Shown piece after piece: positions 44,777 through 55,943 of a stretch of 64,000 nt of DNA (positions are counted from its first letter, which is position 1; every line of letters begins with the position of its first letter). This DNA is from Thiohalocapsa halophila (GTDB lineage Bacteria > Pseudomonadota > Gammaproteobacteria > Chromatiales > Chromatiaceae). The position numbers were made by a program, and so were the translations under genes. Under the pieces are notes generated by a model. It saw only the letters and a list, made by a program, of their open reading frames with translations, did not search any database and was not told where the DNA came from. Location of the stretch: assembly GCF_016583825.1 (NCBI RefSeq), contig NZ_NRRV01000017.1, positions 25,301 through 89,300 on the forward strand, in the 5' to 3' direction.

Positions 44777-46486
44777 ATGGTCGGCCGCATCACGCCCGAA
44801 TTCAAAGCCCAGCTGCTCGATCGTACCGATATTGTCGAGGTGGTCGGTCTGCGTGTGCCGTTGAAAAAGACCGGCGCTGAATTCGCGGCCTGTTGTCCCT
44901 TCCATAACGAAAAAACACCGTCTTTCACGGTGAGCCCAGGCAAGCAGTTCTATCACTGTTTTGGCTGCGGGGCGCACGGTAACGCTATCGATTTTTTGGT
45001 CGAATTTGATCGGCTGAGCTTCCCGGAGGCTGTCGAAGAGCTGGCCCAGCGCGCCGGCATGCCCCTGCCGGAGGCCGATGGCGCACCGCAGGGGCCGGAC
45101 CCCAAGCCGCTGTACGAGCTCCTCGCCCGGGCCGCCGAGCACTACCAGCGCGCCCTGCGCGAGCACCCCGAGCGCGAGGCCGCCGTCGCTTACCTGAAGC
45201 GCCGGGGCTTGAGCGGCGAGGTCGTGACGCGCTACGGGCTGGGACTGGCGCCATCCGGCTGGGGCTTCCTGCTTGAGGGCCTCGGCAAGACCGCCGAGCA
45301 GCGCGAGCGCCTGCTCACGACCGGCCTACTGTCGGAGCGCGACGGCCGGCGCTATGACCGCTTCCGCGGCCGGGTCATGTTCCCGATTCGCGACCGGCGC
45401 GGGCGCGTGGTCGGCTTCGGCGGCCGGGTGCTCGACGACGGCGAGCCGAAGTACCTCAACTCCCCGGAGACGCCGGTCTTCGTTAAGGGGCGCGAGCTCT
45501 ACGGACTCTACGAGAGCCAGCAGGCGCTGCGCCGCCCGCCGCGGCTACTGCTGGTGGAGGGCTACATGGACGTCATCGCCCTGGCCCAGTTCGGGATCGA
45601 TTACGCCGTGGCGGCGCTCGGCACCGCCGCCACGCCGGAGCACATCAAGCGCTTGCTGCGCGGGGCCCCGGAGCTGGTGTTCTGCTTCGACGGCGACAAC
45701 GCCGGGCGCGCAGCGGCCTGGAAGGCGCTCAAGACGGCGCTGCCGCTGGCCACAGGTCAGCAGCCCATGCGCTTTTTGTTCCTGCCCGAGGGCGAGGACC
45801 CGGACACCCTGGTGCGCAAGGAGGGCAAGGACGCCTTCGAGGCGCGGCTCGCCGAGGCTAAGCTGCTGTCGGTGTTTCTGTTCGAGCACGCCGCGGGCCG
45901 TCACAGCAGCGCCACGCCCGAGGGGCGTGCGGGCCTCACCGACGAGGTGCAGGGTCTGCTCGGCACCATGCCGGCCGGCAGCTACCGCGAGCAGCTGGCA
46001 GCGGAGCTCGCCCGGCGCACGGGTCGGCCCGCAGGCCCCCGCAGGGCCGCGCCGCGACCGCGGACGCCAGCCCGGGCGCAGCCGCGCACGGCGGCAATGA
46101 CGCCGCTGCGGCGGGCCATCGCGCTGCTGCTGGACGCGCCGGAGCGCGCCGCGCTGGTGGCGGAGCAGCCGGCCGATTGGCGCGAGCTGAGCCGCCCCGG
46201 CATCCGGCTGCTGGCGGAGATGGTGGACATCGCTAGTGCCTACCCGAGCATCACCACCGCCGGCCTCGCTGAGCGTTGGCGCGGCACCGAAGACGAGCAC
46301 GCGGTCCGCAAGCTCTCGGATGCGGGCCTCATCGCGTTGATCCCGGAGGACGGCCGCGGGGCGGAGCTGATCGGCATCATCGGCCGGCTGAACCAGGAGG
46401 TCGCTGCGCAACGCCGGGCCGCCGAGATCGAGCGCCGCTGGCGGGCCCGCAACGCGGATGCTGATGACGGCGGTGCCGCCGAATGA
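44777..46486 (+). CDS. dnaG: DNA primase
   Basis: DnaG makes RNA primers for replication. The 569-aa protein has the CHC2 zinc finger (Cys40, His43, Cys61, Cys64 in CCPFHNEKTPSF and YHCFGCG), the RNA polymerase core (GRVMFPIRDRRGRVVGFGGRVL), the TOPRIM motif LLVEGYMDVIAL and the acidic FCFDGDNAGRAA. An Arg/Pro/Ala linker at about residues 415-440 precedes a C-terminal helicase-binding domain that looks shorter than in E. coli DnaG (581 aa). Confidence 0.97.
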   Translation: MVGRITPEFKAQLLDRTDIVEVVGLRVPLKKTGAEFAACCPFHNEKTPSFTVSPGKQFYHCFGCGAHGNAIDFLVEFDRLSFPEAVEELAQRAGMPLPEADGAPQGPDPKPLYELLARAAEHYQRALREHPEREAAVAYLKRRGLSGEVVTRYGLGLAPSGWGFLLEGLGKTAEQRERLLTTGLLSERDGRRYDRFRGRVMFPIRDRRGRVVGFGGRVLDDGEPKYLNSPETPVFVKGRELYGLYESQQALRRPPRLLLVEGYMDVIALAQFGIDYAVAALGTAATPEHIKRLLRGAPELVFCFDGDNAGRAAAWKALKTALPLATGQQPMRFLFLPEGEDPDTLVRKEGKDAFEARLAEAKLLSVFLFEHAAGRHSSATPEGRAGLTDEVQGLLGTMPAGSYREQLAAELARRTGRPAGPRRAAPRPRTPARAQPRTAAMTPLRRAIALLLDAPERAALVAEQPADWRELSRPGIRLLAEMVDIASAYPSITTAGLAERWRGTEDEHAVRKLSDAGLIALIPEDGRGAELIGIIGRLNQEVAAQRRAAEIERRWRARNADADDGGAAE

Positions 46487-46863
46487 GATGCAGCGCCGGG
46501 CAGGGTCTCGGGGCCCGCGCGCTGGCCCGGCGCACCGAAAGCGTCCCTGGTGCTGGCAGCTCTGGTGCTAGCGCTCCGATGCTCGCGCGCTCCGCGGCGC
46601 GTCTAGGGGGGCTTAGGGCCGTGACCCCTGGGGCCTTGGGATACCGAAAAAAGCGCAAATCTGCTATGTTGGAGAGTTTATCTCCGGCATCTACACTTCA
46701 TGGGTAGCCGGCGCATACAGTCCGCCAACGAAAGGGCCATGGCCGCACGGGCATTGCGTCCTTCGCCCGTGGCGACGCTGGCGTGTCAGGGTCAGCGCTG
46801 AGCGCGTCGTCGGCTCGCGCGCCGACGGCGCCCGCCCGGTTCAACCGTCTAACAGGTATCCGT
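46487..46863. other. Intergenic region upstream of rpoD
   Basis: These 377 bp separate dnaG and rpoD and should contain an rpoD-specific promoter. A TGC-TATGTT extended -10 lies at 46662-46670 in a local AT-rich patch. An in-frame upstream extension of rpoD to 46783 exists but has no family similarity. No gene is seen. Confidence 0.5.
46662..46670 (+). promoter_or_regulatory. Possible extended -10 element of rpoD
   Basis: TG-C-TATGTT matches an extended -10 box; there is no good -35 at 17 nt. It would give a leader of about 190 nt for rpoD. Confidence 0.35.
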
Positions 46864-48696
<1,833 letters not shown>

Positions 48697-48854
48697 CGCG
48701 GCTCGTGCCGCGTCAGATGCGTGGCGGGCTGGCGCACGCCCCCCAGCGTGGGCGGCCATTTGTGGGTGCCTAGTGTGGATGAGGGTTGCTTCAGCGCATG
48801 CCGCCGGCCGCTGCCGCCGTCGCGCCGGCCGTTTATTCGATCTTCCCCGCGTCG

Positions 48855-48930
<76 letters not shown>

Positions 48931-48962
48931 ATTCTCTCCGGCTGTAAACGATCGCCCAAGCC

Positions 48963-49883
48963 GTGCACTTCGATATCGACGGATTTCGCAACTGGCAGAA
49001 CCGCAGCGTCACGCTGCTCGGCATGTCAGGGGTCGGCAAGACCTACTTGTCCGCGCTGCTGCGCCGCAGTGATTGGTTCCACTACTCCGGGGACTACCGG
49101 ATCGGTACCCGGTATCTTGACGAGCCCATCCTGGACCTGATCAAGTCCAAGGCCATGGAGGTGCCCTTCCTGCGCGACCTGCTGCGCCGCGACTGGATCG
49201 CCATCCAGAACAAGATCCAGGTGGATGACCTGGGCCCGGTGCTGAGCTTCGTCGGCCAGCTTGGGGACCCGGACAAGAACGGCCTGTCGCTGCAGGAGTT
49301 CAGCCGCCGCCAGGCCATGTATCGCGAGGCCGAGATCCAGGCCATGCGGGACGTGCCCGCCTTCATCGACAAGGCGCGGCGGATTTACGGCTACCGCCAC
49401 TTCGTCAACGATGTCGGCGGCAGCCTCTGCGAGCTGGAGGAGCCGTCGGTTATCGACCTGCTGGCCCGCCACACGCTGATCCTCTACATCCGCGTGCCGC
49501 AGCAGGACGAGATCAAGCTGATCCGCCGGGCCCAGGCCGACCCTAAGCCGCTGTATTTCCGCCCGGCATTCCTCAAGTCTGCGGTGAAGGACTATCTCGC
49601 CGAGCGCGAGCTGACCTATGTCGCCGACATCGATCCGGACGATTTCACGCGCTGGGTCTTCCCCCGGCTATTCCACTCTCGAGTGCCGCGCTACGAGTCC
49701 ATCGCGCGCCCGCATGGCTATGTCGTGGAATCCACGGAGGTGGCCGCCGTCCGCGACGAACAGGACTTCCTCGCCCTGATCGAGACGGCCATCGCCCGCA
49801 AGGCGGCGGCGGGGGAGGTCACCGGTTATCCGGCATCCACCGGCGCAACGCCGCCGGCACCCGAGCCAGAAGACACCGACTGA
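48963..49883 (+). CDS. P-loop ATPase
   Basis: This 306-aa soluble protein has a Walker A motif GMSGVGKT at residues 20-27 very near the N-terminus. A downstream FVNDVGGSLCELEEPSV segment could supply the switch/Walker B function. No further known domain is recognised. The start is GTG 48963. It ends 10 bp before the MetA-type gene, so the two are likely cotranscribed; a link to methionine synthesis is only inferred from this. Confidence 0.75.
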   Translation: MHFDIDGFRNWQNRSVTLLGMSGVGKTYLSALLRRSDWFHYSGDYRIGTRYLDEPILDLIKSKAMEVPFLRDLLRRDWIAIQNKIQVDDLGPVLSFVGQLGDPDKNGLSLQEFSRRQAMYREAEIQAMRDVPAFIDKARRIYGYRHFVNDVGGSLCELEEPSVIDLLARHTLILYIRVPQQDEIKLIRRAQADPKPLYFRPAFLKSAVKDYLAERELTYVADIDPDDFTRWVFPRLFHSRVPRYESIARPHGYVVESTEVAAVRDEQDFLALIETAIARKAAAGEVTGYPASTGATPPAPEPEDTD

Positions 49884-49892
49884 GCCAAGCCC

Positions 49893-50963
49893 TTGCCCAT
49901 CGTCGCCCACAACGACCTGCCGGCCTTCGAGCGCCTGCGCGGCGAAGGCCAGAACATCCTGCCGTCGGATCGCGCCATCGCGCAGGACATCCGCGAGCTG
50001 CACATCGGCCTGCTCAACATGATGCCGGATGCGGCCCTGGCCGCCACTGAGCGTCAGTTCTTCCGGCTGGTGGGCCAGAGCAACCAGATCGCACAGTTCT
50101 ACGTACACCCCTTCACGCTGGACGAGCTGCCGCGCTCGCCGCAGGCGCAGGCGCACATCGAGCGCTGGTACGAGCCCTTTGGCCAGGTGCGCGAGCAGGG
50201 TCTGGACGCGCTGATCATCACCGGGGCCAATGTCGCCGGGTCGGATATCGCCCAGGAGCCCTTTTGGCGGCCGCTGATGGAGGTGGTGGACTGGGCCTGT
50301 GAGTCCGTCACCTCGACGCTCTGCTCCTGCCTCGCCACCCATGCGGTGATGCAGTTCCGCTATGGCCAGCCACGGGGGCCCCTCGGCTTCAAGCGCTGGG
50401 GCGTCTATGCGCACCGGGTGGTGGATCGCACCCACCCGCTGGTGACCAGCGTCAACACCCTGTTCGATGTGCCGCATTCCCGGTTCAACGAGGTCAGCCG
50501 CGAGCAATTCGATGCCGCCGGCGCCCGCGTCCTGGCGGAGAGCGAGACCGCCGGCGTGCATCTGGCCGTCAGCGGTGACGGGCTCCGACTGGTGATGTTC
50601 CAGGGGCACCCCGAGTACGACACCGTCTCGCTGCTCAAGGAGTACAAGCGCGAAGTCAACCGCTTCGCCGCCGGCGCGCGCCCGGACTATCCGCCCTTCC
50701 CGGAGAACATCTTCAGCCGCAAGAGCGCGGCGGTGCTGGAGGAGTACCGCCATATGCTGGAGCATGAGCTCGATCGGGGCCGCCGGCCACCGGAGCTGCC
50801 CGAGGACCGCATCGCGGCAACCCTGGACAACACCTGGCGGGACACGGCGGAAGGCGTGATCGGTAACTGGATGGGCCTGATCTACCGCGTCACCAACAAC
50901 GACCGCCGCATCCCCTTCATGCCCGGCGTGGACCCGGACGACCCGCTGGGGCTCCGGCGCTGA
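49893..50963 (+). CDS. metA: MetA-type homoserine O-acyltransferase
   Basis: MetA acylates homoserine with succinyl-CoA or acetyl-CoA in methionine synthesis. The 356-aa protein aligns with E. coli MetA: MPIVAHNDLPAFERL, IRELHIGLLNMMPD, the nucleophile Cys146 in STLCSCLATHA (E. coli STLFVCWAVQA) and FQGHPEYDTVSLLKEY with the catalytic Glu. The region ITGANVAGSD replaces ITGAPLGLVE; the residue that is Gly in succinyl- and Glu in acetyl-specific enzymes is Ala here, so the acyl donor cannot be predicted. The start is TTG 49893. Confidence 0.86.
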   Translation: MPIVAHNDLPAFERLRGEGQNILPSDRAIAQDIRELHIGLLNMMPDAALAATERQFFRLVGQSNQIAQFYVHPFTLDELPRSPQAQAHIERWYEPFGQVREQGLDALIITGANVAGSDIAQEPFWRPLMEVVDWACESVTSTLCSCLATHAVMQFRYGQPRGPLGFKRWGVYAHRVVDRTHPLVTSVNTLFDVPHSRFNEVSREQFDAAGARVLAESETAGVHLAVSGDGLRLVMFQGHPEYDTVSLLKEYKREVNRFAAGARPDYPPFPENIFSRKSAAVLEEYRHMLEHELDRGRRPPELPEDRIAATLDNTWRDTAEGVIGNWMGLIYRVTNNDRRIPFMPGVDPDDPLGLRR

Positions 50964-51145
50964 GGCCCCAAAACGCTCCTGTTTAGGTCGCTAGCTGCAA
51001 TCGGCATGTTCGTTTTCTACCAATGTGTGCCTTATAGGAAACACCTGTTGTATTGGACGCTGTTGTGGGCGGGGCTAGTTCGGTATCTAATAAAGTCCTT
51101 ACGAAACCGTCATCACAGAAGCGAAGACTGATATTGCTCTTCAAC

Positions 51146-51174
51146 TTGTCATTGTGACGGTCCGCGCCTACACT
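51146..51174 (+). promoter_or_regulatory. Sigma-70 promoter
   Basis: TTGTCA (51146-51151) and TACACT (51169-51174) are spaced by 17 nt. Transcription would start near 51181 and give a leader of about 120 nt before the small gene at 51301. Confidence 0.6.
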
Positions 51175-51180
51175 TCAGAC

Positions 51181-51300
51181 AACAGACGGTATGTGGTGTG
51201 TGAGCCACATGCGCCGTTTGGACCTCCGGGAAAACCCGAAATCCACCCGCAGATCAAGGGCTAGCCCCGCACCGACTGAGCCAGCACGAGTACAAGAACG
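51181..51300 (+). other. Structured 5' leader of small gene
   Basis: Downstream of the promoter at 51146-51174 lie two short hairpins: ATGTGG...CCACAT (about 51190-51211) and CGGG-AAAA-CCCG (about 51227-51239). No reading frame is convincing here. The 337-bp gap from metA to 51301 is otherwise AT-richer than the surroundings and without genes. Confidence 0.4.
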
Positions 51301-51555
51301 ATGTTCGACGAGCAAGAAAACGTCATCCGCTACAAATGGGACGCCTGGACGGGGTCCGGTTACCGCATCCGTTGCGCCATCGGCGGCGGGGAGCACCACT
51401 ACTTCGTCGAGGATTGGAGCAATCACGTCGTCGTCGACGACTACGGCTGCCATGACCTCGACGAAGCACTGGGCGTCCTCAACCGCTACTGCGACATCGA
51501 CGTCGCACGCGAGCGCACCCGCATCGCCGCCTGGCTGCCGGAAAACATTCAGTAG
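51301..51555 (+). CDS. Small hypothetical protein
   Basis: This 84-aa acidic protein is not recognised. It has many aromatic residues (YKWDAWTGSGYRIRC, HHYFVEDWSNHVVVDDYG) and a C-terminal helix (DLDEALGVLNRYCDIDVARERTR). A clear promoter upstream supports a real gene. It lies between metA and tRNA-Phe and is probably transcribed alone. Confidence 0.6.
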   Translation: MFDEQENVIRYKWDAWTGSGYRIRCAIGGGEHHYFVEDWSNHVVVDDYGCHDLDEALGVLNRYCDIDVARERTRIAAWLPENIQ

Positions 51556-51680
51556 CGTCGCGCGCGGCGCACGCCGCGCGAGCAAGCGGCAGGGCCGAGT
51601 CCCAGCGGCTGGGTGTCTGTCGCTGCTTTTCGCCGTGCCTCTTGCTGCTTCCCATCGCGCGGACAAGTCGCCGCCGCTCC

Positions 51681-51709
51681 TTGACCGCAAGCGCCTGCTG
51701 CGCTTTAAT
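51681..51709 (+). promoter_or_regulatory. Promoter of tRNA-Phe
   Basis: TTGACC (51681-51686) and TTTAAT (51704-51709) are separated by 17 nt, about 40 nt upstream of the mature tRNA. A GC-rich stretch follows the -10. Confidence 0.65.
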
Positions 51710-51748
51710 GCCGGGCTTCGCGGGGCCCACACCCCCGCAACCCCACCT

Positions 51749-51824
<76 letters not shown>

Positions 51825-52124
51825 TTTTTCAGAGCCTGACGCTCGCGCCCTACGTCGCTCTATCCCCCCGTCTCGCCTCCGTCCACCCAGCGTGTCACCC
51901 TTCTCCCCCCTCGCAGGCTTCCTTTAGTGTGTCCGTATCCGGCTCTTGCTCGCTGCGGAGCGCTTTGAAGGCCCTGCGCGCGAGCGCCGCCGCGACATCC
52001 ATCAGTCACTAAGGGTTGCACCTAGTCCCGCTTTCGTGCACAACTCGGCCACCTGACATTGGTGGCTGGCGGCGCACGGTTCGCGCGGCTATGGCCAGCC
52101 TAGGCGCGACGCACGGGAGGGAGC
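51825..52124. other. Intergenic region after tRNA-Phe
   Basis: These 300 bp precede the restriction-subunit gene. Only a ribosome-binding site GGGAGGGAG at about 52113-52121 is evident; no integrase gene or repeat is seen. Confidence 0.5.
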
Positions 52125-55100
52125 TTGGACAACCCGTTCTTCGAGCAGCCGGTACTCAACTCGCCCTACGAGTATCCGAGCCGCCACTGGGAGCTGGACA
52201 AGCAGGGCCAGCCGACCCAGAAGATCATGGAGGCAAGGCGGCCGGCGGAGTTCATCACGCCGATCCCCAAGCCGAAGAAGCGCAAGGGCCAGCCGCAGCA
52301 ACAAGACCTGGGCTTGGACGAGGGGGTGGGCCTGTCGGATGAGGATCAGCGCTACGCCCACACCGCCATCATCAACGGCGTGCGTGAGCATGTGGACCGC
52401 TGGCGCCTGCTGCCTGAACATCAGTGGCGGGTCACGCCGGAGACCGCCCAGCTGCTTAGGCACTGGCGGCACTATCCATTCAGCGGCATCCGCCCCTTCT
52501 TCTGTCAGGTGGAGGCCGTTGAGACGGCTATCTGGCTCACCGAGGTCGCCCCGCAGATCGGCAAGGTCGGTCAGCGCTACCTGGACCACCTCGACAATGC
52601 CAACACGGAGGCCAATCCCGGCCTCGCGCGACTCGCGCTAAAGCTCGCCACCGGTGCCGGCAAGACCACGGTCATGGCGATGATCATCGCCTGGCAGACC
52701 ATCAACGCCGTGCGTCGGCCGCAGAGCAAGCGCTTCAGCCGCGGATTTCTGATTGTCGCGCCTGGACTGACCATCAAGGACCGGCTTCGCGTCCTGCTGC
52801 CGAACGACTTGGACAGCTACTACGCCAGCCGCGAGCTGGTGCCGACGGACCTGATGCCGGAGCTTGCGCGCGCCAAGATCGTCATCACCAACTACCACGC
52901 CTTCAAGCGCCGCGAGCGTCTGGAGATCGCCAAGGGTAACCGTGCGCTGCTGCAAGGTCGCGGCCCGTCGCTGGAGACCCTGGAGACCGAAGGCCAGATG
53001 CTCCAGCGGGTTTGCCCTGAGCTGATGGGCCTGAAGGGTGTGCTGGTCTTGAACGACGAAGCCCACCACTGCTACCGGGAGAAGCCACCGGAGGATAGCG
53101 ACGAGCAAACGCTCAAGGGCGATGACAAGAAGGAGGCCCAGAAGAACATCGAGGCCGCGCGGTTGTGGATCAGCGGCCTGGAAGCGGTGCAGCGCAAGCT
53201 CGGCCTGGCGCGGGTCATCGACCTTTCTGCCACGCCCTTCTTCCTCCGCGGGTCCGGCTACGCCGAGGGCACGCTCTTCCCCTGGACCATGAGCGACTTC
53301 TCGCTAATGGACGCCATCGAGTGCGGCATCGTCAAACTGCCGCGGGTACCGGTGACGGACAACCTGCCCGAAGGCGAGATGCCCAAATTTCGCAACCTCT
53401 GGGAGCACATCCGCTCCCGGATGCCGAAGAAGGGCCGCGGCAAGGCGAAACAGCTGGACCCGCTGAGCCTCCCCGTCGAGCTGCAGACGGCGCTCGAGGC
53501 GCTCTATGGTCATTACGAGCAGACCTTCGACCTCTGGCAGCAGGCAAGCGTAGACGTGCCGCCCTGCTTCATCGTCGTCTGCAACAACACCTCCACGTCC
53601 AAGCTGGTCTATGACTACATCGCCGGCTTCGAGCGCCGGCAGGAAGACGGAGCCGTCAGCTTCGAGCATGGCCGCCTGCCGCTGTTCCGCAACTTCGACG
53701 AGCACGGCAATGCCCTCGCGCGCCCGCGTACGCTGTTGATCGACAGCGAGCAGCTCGAGTCCGGCGAGGGTCTAGACAAGACCTTCCACGACGCCGCCAC
53801 GGACGAAGTCGAGCGCTTCCGCCGCGAGATCATCGAGCGCACCGGCAACCGCGCCGAGGCCGACAAGCTCACCGACCAGGATCTGCTTAGGGAGGTCATG
53901 AACACCGTCGGCAAGCCCGGTCGGCTCGGCGGCTCCATCCGCTGCGTGGTGTCCGTGTCCATGCTCACCGAGGGCTGGGATGCCAACACCGTGACCCACG
54001 TGCTCGGCGTGCGGGCCTTCGGCACCCAGCTGCTGTGCGAGCAGGTGGTAGGCAGGGCGTTGCGGCGCCAGTCCTACGAGCTGAACGAGCAAGGGCTGTT
54101 CAATGTCGAGTACGCAGACGTGCTCGGCATCCCGTTCGACTTCACGGCCAAACCCACAGTCGCACCGCCCCAGCCGCCGCGCAAGACCATCCAGGTCAAG
54201 GCCATGCGCCCGGAGCGCGACCATCTGGAGATCTGCTTCCCGCGCGTCGCCGGCTACCGGGTCGAGCTGCCCAGCCAACGCCTGGAGGCCAACTTCACCG
54301 ACGACTCGCGTCTGGAACTGACCCCGGCATTGGTCGGGCCGTCCAAGACGCGGATGTCCGGCATCATCGGTGAGGTAGTGGACCTCGACCTCGACCATCT
54401 GGATCAGGTGCGACGCTCCACGCTGCTGATGCACTTGACCAAGCACCTGATCCTGACCAAGTGGCGCGACCCCGGCGAGCCGCCGCAGCTCCAGCTCTTC
54501 GGCCAGCTCAAGCGCATTACCCGCCAGTGGCTGGATGGCTACCTGGACTGCAAGGGCGGTACCTTCCCGGCGCTGCTGATGTATCAGGAGCTGGCCGACA
54601 TGGCCTGCCAGCGCATCACGGCCGCGATTACCCGCGCGGAGATTGACCGCCGCCCGGTCAAGCCCGTGCTGGACCCCTACAACCCCGAGGGCTCCACCAT
54701 CCACGTCAACTTTGCTACCTCCAAGGAAGACCGCTGGGAGACCGACCCCGCGCGCTGCCACATCAACTGGGCCATGCTCGACAGCGGCTGGGAGGGCGAG
54801 CTGTGTCGGGTGCTGGAGAGCCACCCTAAGGTCCGTGCCTACGTCAAGAACCACAACCTCGGCTTTGAGGTGCCGTACCGTATGGGCAGCGATACCCGCC
54901 GCTACCTGCCGGACTTCATCGTGCTCATCGACGACGGCCCGGATGGCGCACCCAAGGAGGAAGACGACCTGCTGCACCTCGTCATCGAGGTCAAGGGCTA
55001 CCGCGGCGAGGATGCCAAGGCCAAGAAGGACACCCTGGAGACCTACTGGATTCCGGGCGTCAACAACCACGGCGGCTTCGGCCGCTGGGCCTTCGCCGAG

Positions 55101-55196
55101 ATGACGGATGTCTGGGAGATGGAGGAGGGGCTGGAAGAGAAGGTGCGCGAGCACTTCGACGCGGCGCTCGCGGGCGTGATCGCGGCTGAGCAATAG
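52125..55196 (+). CDS. Type III-like restriction endonuclease subunit (BPTD_3080 type)
   Basis: This is a 1023-aa helicase-nuclease. A DEAD/DEAH helicase core has Walker A LATGAGKTT at about residues 174-182 and NDEAHHCYRE at about 309-318, with the C-terminal lobe motif EQVVGRALRRQSYE. A PD-(D/E)XK nuclease lies near the C-terminus: Asp930 in YLPDFIVLIDD, Glu955 and Lys957 in VIEVKGYRG. The N-terminus NPFFEQPVLNSPYEYPSRHWEL marks the BPTD_3080 group. Translation starts at TTG 52125 after GGGAGGGAG. It would cut DNA lacking the modification made by Mod (55944-59123); the gene order is res-toxin/antitoxin-mod, the reverse of the usual mod-res. Confidence 0.92.
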   Translation: MDNPFFEQPVLNSPYEYPSRHWELDKQGQPTQKIMEARRPAEFITPIPKPKKRKGQPQQQDLGLDEGVGLSDEDQRYAHTAIINGVREHVDRWRLLPEHQWRVTPETAQLLRHWRHYPFSGIRPFFCQVEAVETAIWLTEVAPQIGKVGQRYLDHLDNANTEANPGLARLALKLATGAGKTTVMAMIIAWQTINAVRRPQSKRFSRGFLIVAPGLTIKDRLRVLLPNDLDSYYASRELVPTDLMPELARAKIVITNYHAFKRRERLEIAKGNRALLQGRGPSLETLETEGQMLQRVCPELMGLKGVLVLNDEAHHCYREKPPEDSDEQTLKGDDKKEAQKNIEAARLWISGLEAVQRKLGLARVIDLSATPFFLRGSGYAEGTLFPWTMSDFSLMDAIECGIVKLPRVPVTDNLPEGEMPKFRNLWEHIRSRMPKKGRGKAKQLDPLSLPVELQTALEALYGHYEQTFDLWQQASVDVPPCFIVVCNNTSTSKLVYDYIAGFERRQEDGAVSFEHGRLPLFRNFDEHGNALARPRTLLIDSEQLESGEGLDKTFHDAATDEVERFRREIIERTGNRAEADKLTDQDLLREVMNTVGKPGRLGGSIRCVVSVSMLTEGWDANTVTHVLGVRAFGTQLLCEQVVGRALRRQSYELNEQGLFNVEYADVLGIPFDFTAKPTVAPPQPPRKTIQVKAMRPERDHLEICFPRVAGYRVELPSQRLEANFTDDSRLELTPALVGPSKTRMSGIIGEVVDLDLDHLDQVRRSTLLMHLTKHLILTKWRDPGEPPQLQLFGQLKRITRQWLDGYLDCKGGTFPALLMYQELADMACQRITAAITRAEIDRRPVKPVLDPYNPEGSTIHVNFATSKEDRWETDPARCHINWAMLDSGWEGELCRVLESHPKVRAYVKNHNLGFEVPYRMGSDTRRYLPDFIVLIDDGPDGAPKEEDDLLHLVIEVKGYRGEDAKAKKDTLETYWIPGVNNHGGFGRWAFAEMTDVWEMEEGLEEKVREHFDAALAGVIAAEQ

Positions 55197-55198
55197 GC

Positions 55199-55224
55199 CA
55201 CACGAGAATCGTGTGCACTATACT
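55199..55224 (+). promoter_or_regulatory. Operator palindrome and -10 box of the PIN toxin-antitoxin operon
   Basis: A perfect palindrome CACACGA-GAA-TCGTGTG (55199-55215) is followed by TATACT (55219-55224), a good -10 box. An operator overlapping the promoter fits autoregulation by the ribbon-helix-helix antitoxin. Confidence 0.65.
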
Positions 55225-55257
55225 CGTGTCGCTTTCGCCGAAATCCCAGGCCCGACC

Positions 55258-55479
55258 ATGAAGAACATCACCTTCAGCGCCGACGAGCAGTGCATCGAGG
55301 CGGCCCGTGCACGGGCCAAGGCCGAGCACACCACCCTCAACGACCAGTTCCGCATCTGGCTCAGCGAGTACGCGCGCAAGCATGAGCGCCTGGCAGACTA
55401 CGACCGGCTCATGCAGGACCTTCGCGGCAAGGTGCGTGTCGGGCGCAAGCTCAGCCGAGACGAGATGAATGAGCGTTGA
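55258..55479 (+). CDS. Antitoxin of VapBC-like pair
   Basis: This 73-aa protein has an N-terminal ribbon-helix-helix pattern (KNITFSADEQCIEAARARA) and a C-terminal tail rich in Arg and Asp that would cover the toxin. ATG 55258 follows a palindromic operator. It overlaps the PIN toxin gene by 11 bp. Confidence 0.85.
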   Translation: MKNITFSADEQCIEAARARAKAEHTTLNDQFRIWLSEYARKHERLADYDRLMQDLRGKVRVGRKLSRDEMNER

Positions 55480-55906
55480 GGCCTTCCTGGACACCAACAT
55501 CCTCGTCTACCACTTGGACGACGCCGACCCGGCCAAGCACCGGGTCGCCGAGCGCCTCGTCCGCTCCGCCCTCGAGACCGGCAACGCCTGCATCAGCTTC
55601 CAGGTGGTGCAGGAATGCTTGAACGTCGGCCTGCGCAAGGCCAGGGTCCCGCTCGACGCCGACACCACCCGGCGCTATCTCGACACCGTTCTGATGCCGC
55701 TCTGGCGCGTCATGCCGAGCGAGCGGCTCTATCACCGCGGCATTGAGCTCCAGGCGCGCTATGGCTACGGCTTCTACGACAGCCTGATCATCGCGGCCGC
55801 GCAGGCCATGGGCTGCGCCACCCTGTTCAGCGAAGACCTCCAGCACGGCCACGTCATCGACGGCCTCACCATCATCAACCCCTTCCTTCCGGCCGGCGCC
55901 CATTGA
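55469..55906 (+). CDS. PIN-domain toxin (VapC-like ribonuclease)
   Basis: This 145-aa PIN-domain protein has the acidic metal-binding residues in AFLDTNILVYHLDD (Asp8), VVQECLNV (Glu), YGFYDSLIIAAA (Asp) and LFSEDLQHG. VapC toxins cleave tRNA or rRNA. Lying between the restriction and methyltransferase genes, it may stabilise the whole module. Start ATG 55469. Confidence 0.9.
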   Translation: MSVEAFLDTNILVYHLDDADPAKHRVAERLVRSALETGNACISFQVVQECLNVGLRKARVPLDADTTRRYLDTVLMPLWRVMPSERLYHRGIELQARYGYGFYDSLIIAAAQAMGCATLFSEDLQHGHVIDGLTIINPFLPAGAH

Positions 55907-55943
55907 GGCCCGCGGCCGCCGCTGCCGAATCCCAAGGACCACC

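Noticed and set aside
46783..46863. An upstream start for rpoD adding 27 residues
   Set aside because: The extra residues are Ala/Arg/Ser-rich without similarity to sigma region 1.1; MDQEQQQ at 46864 matches the family.
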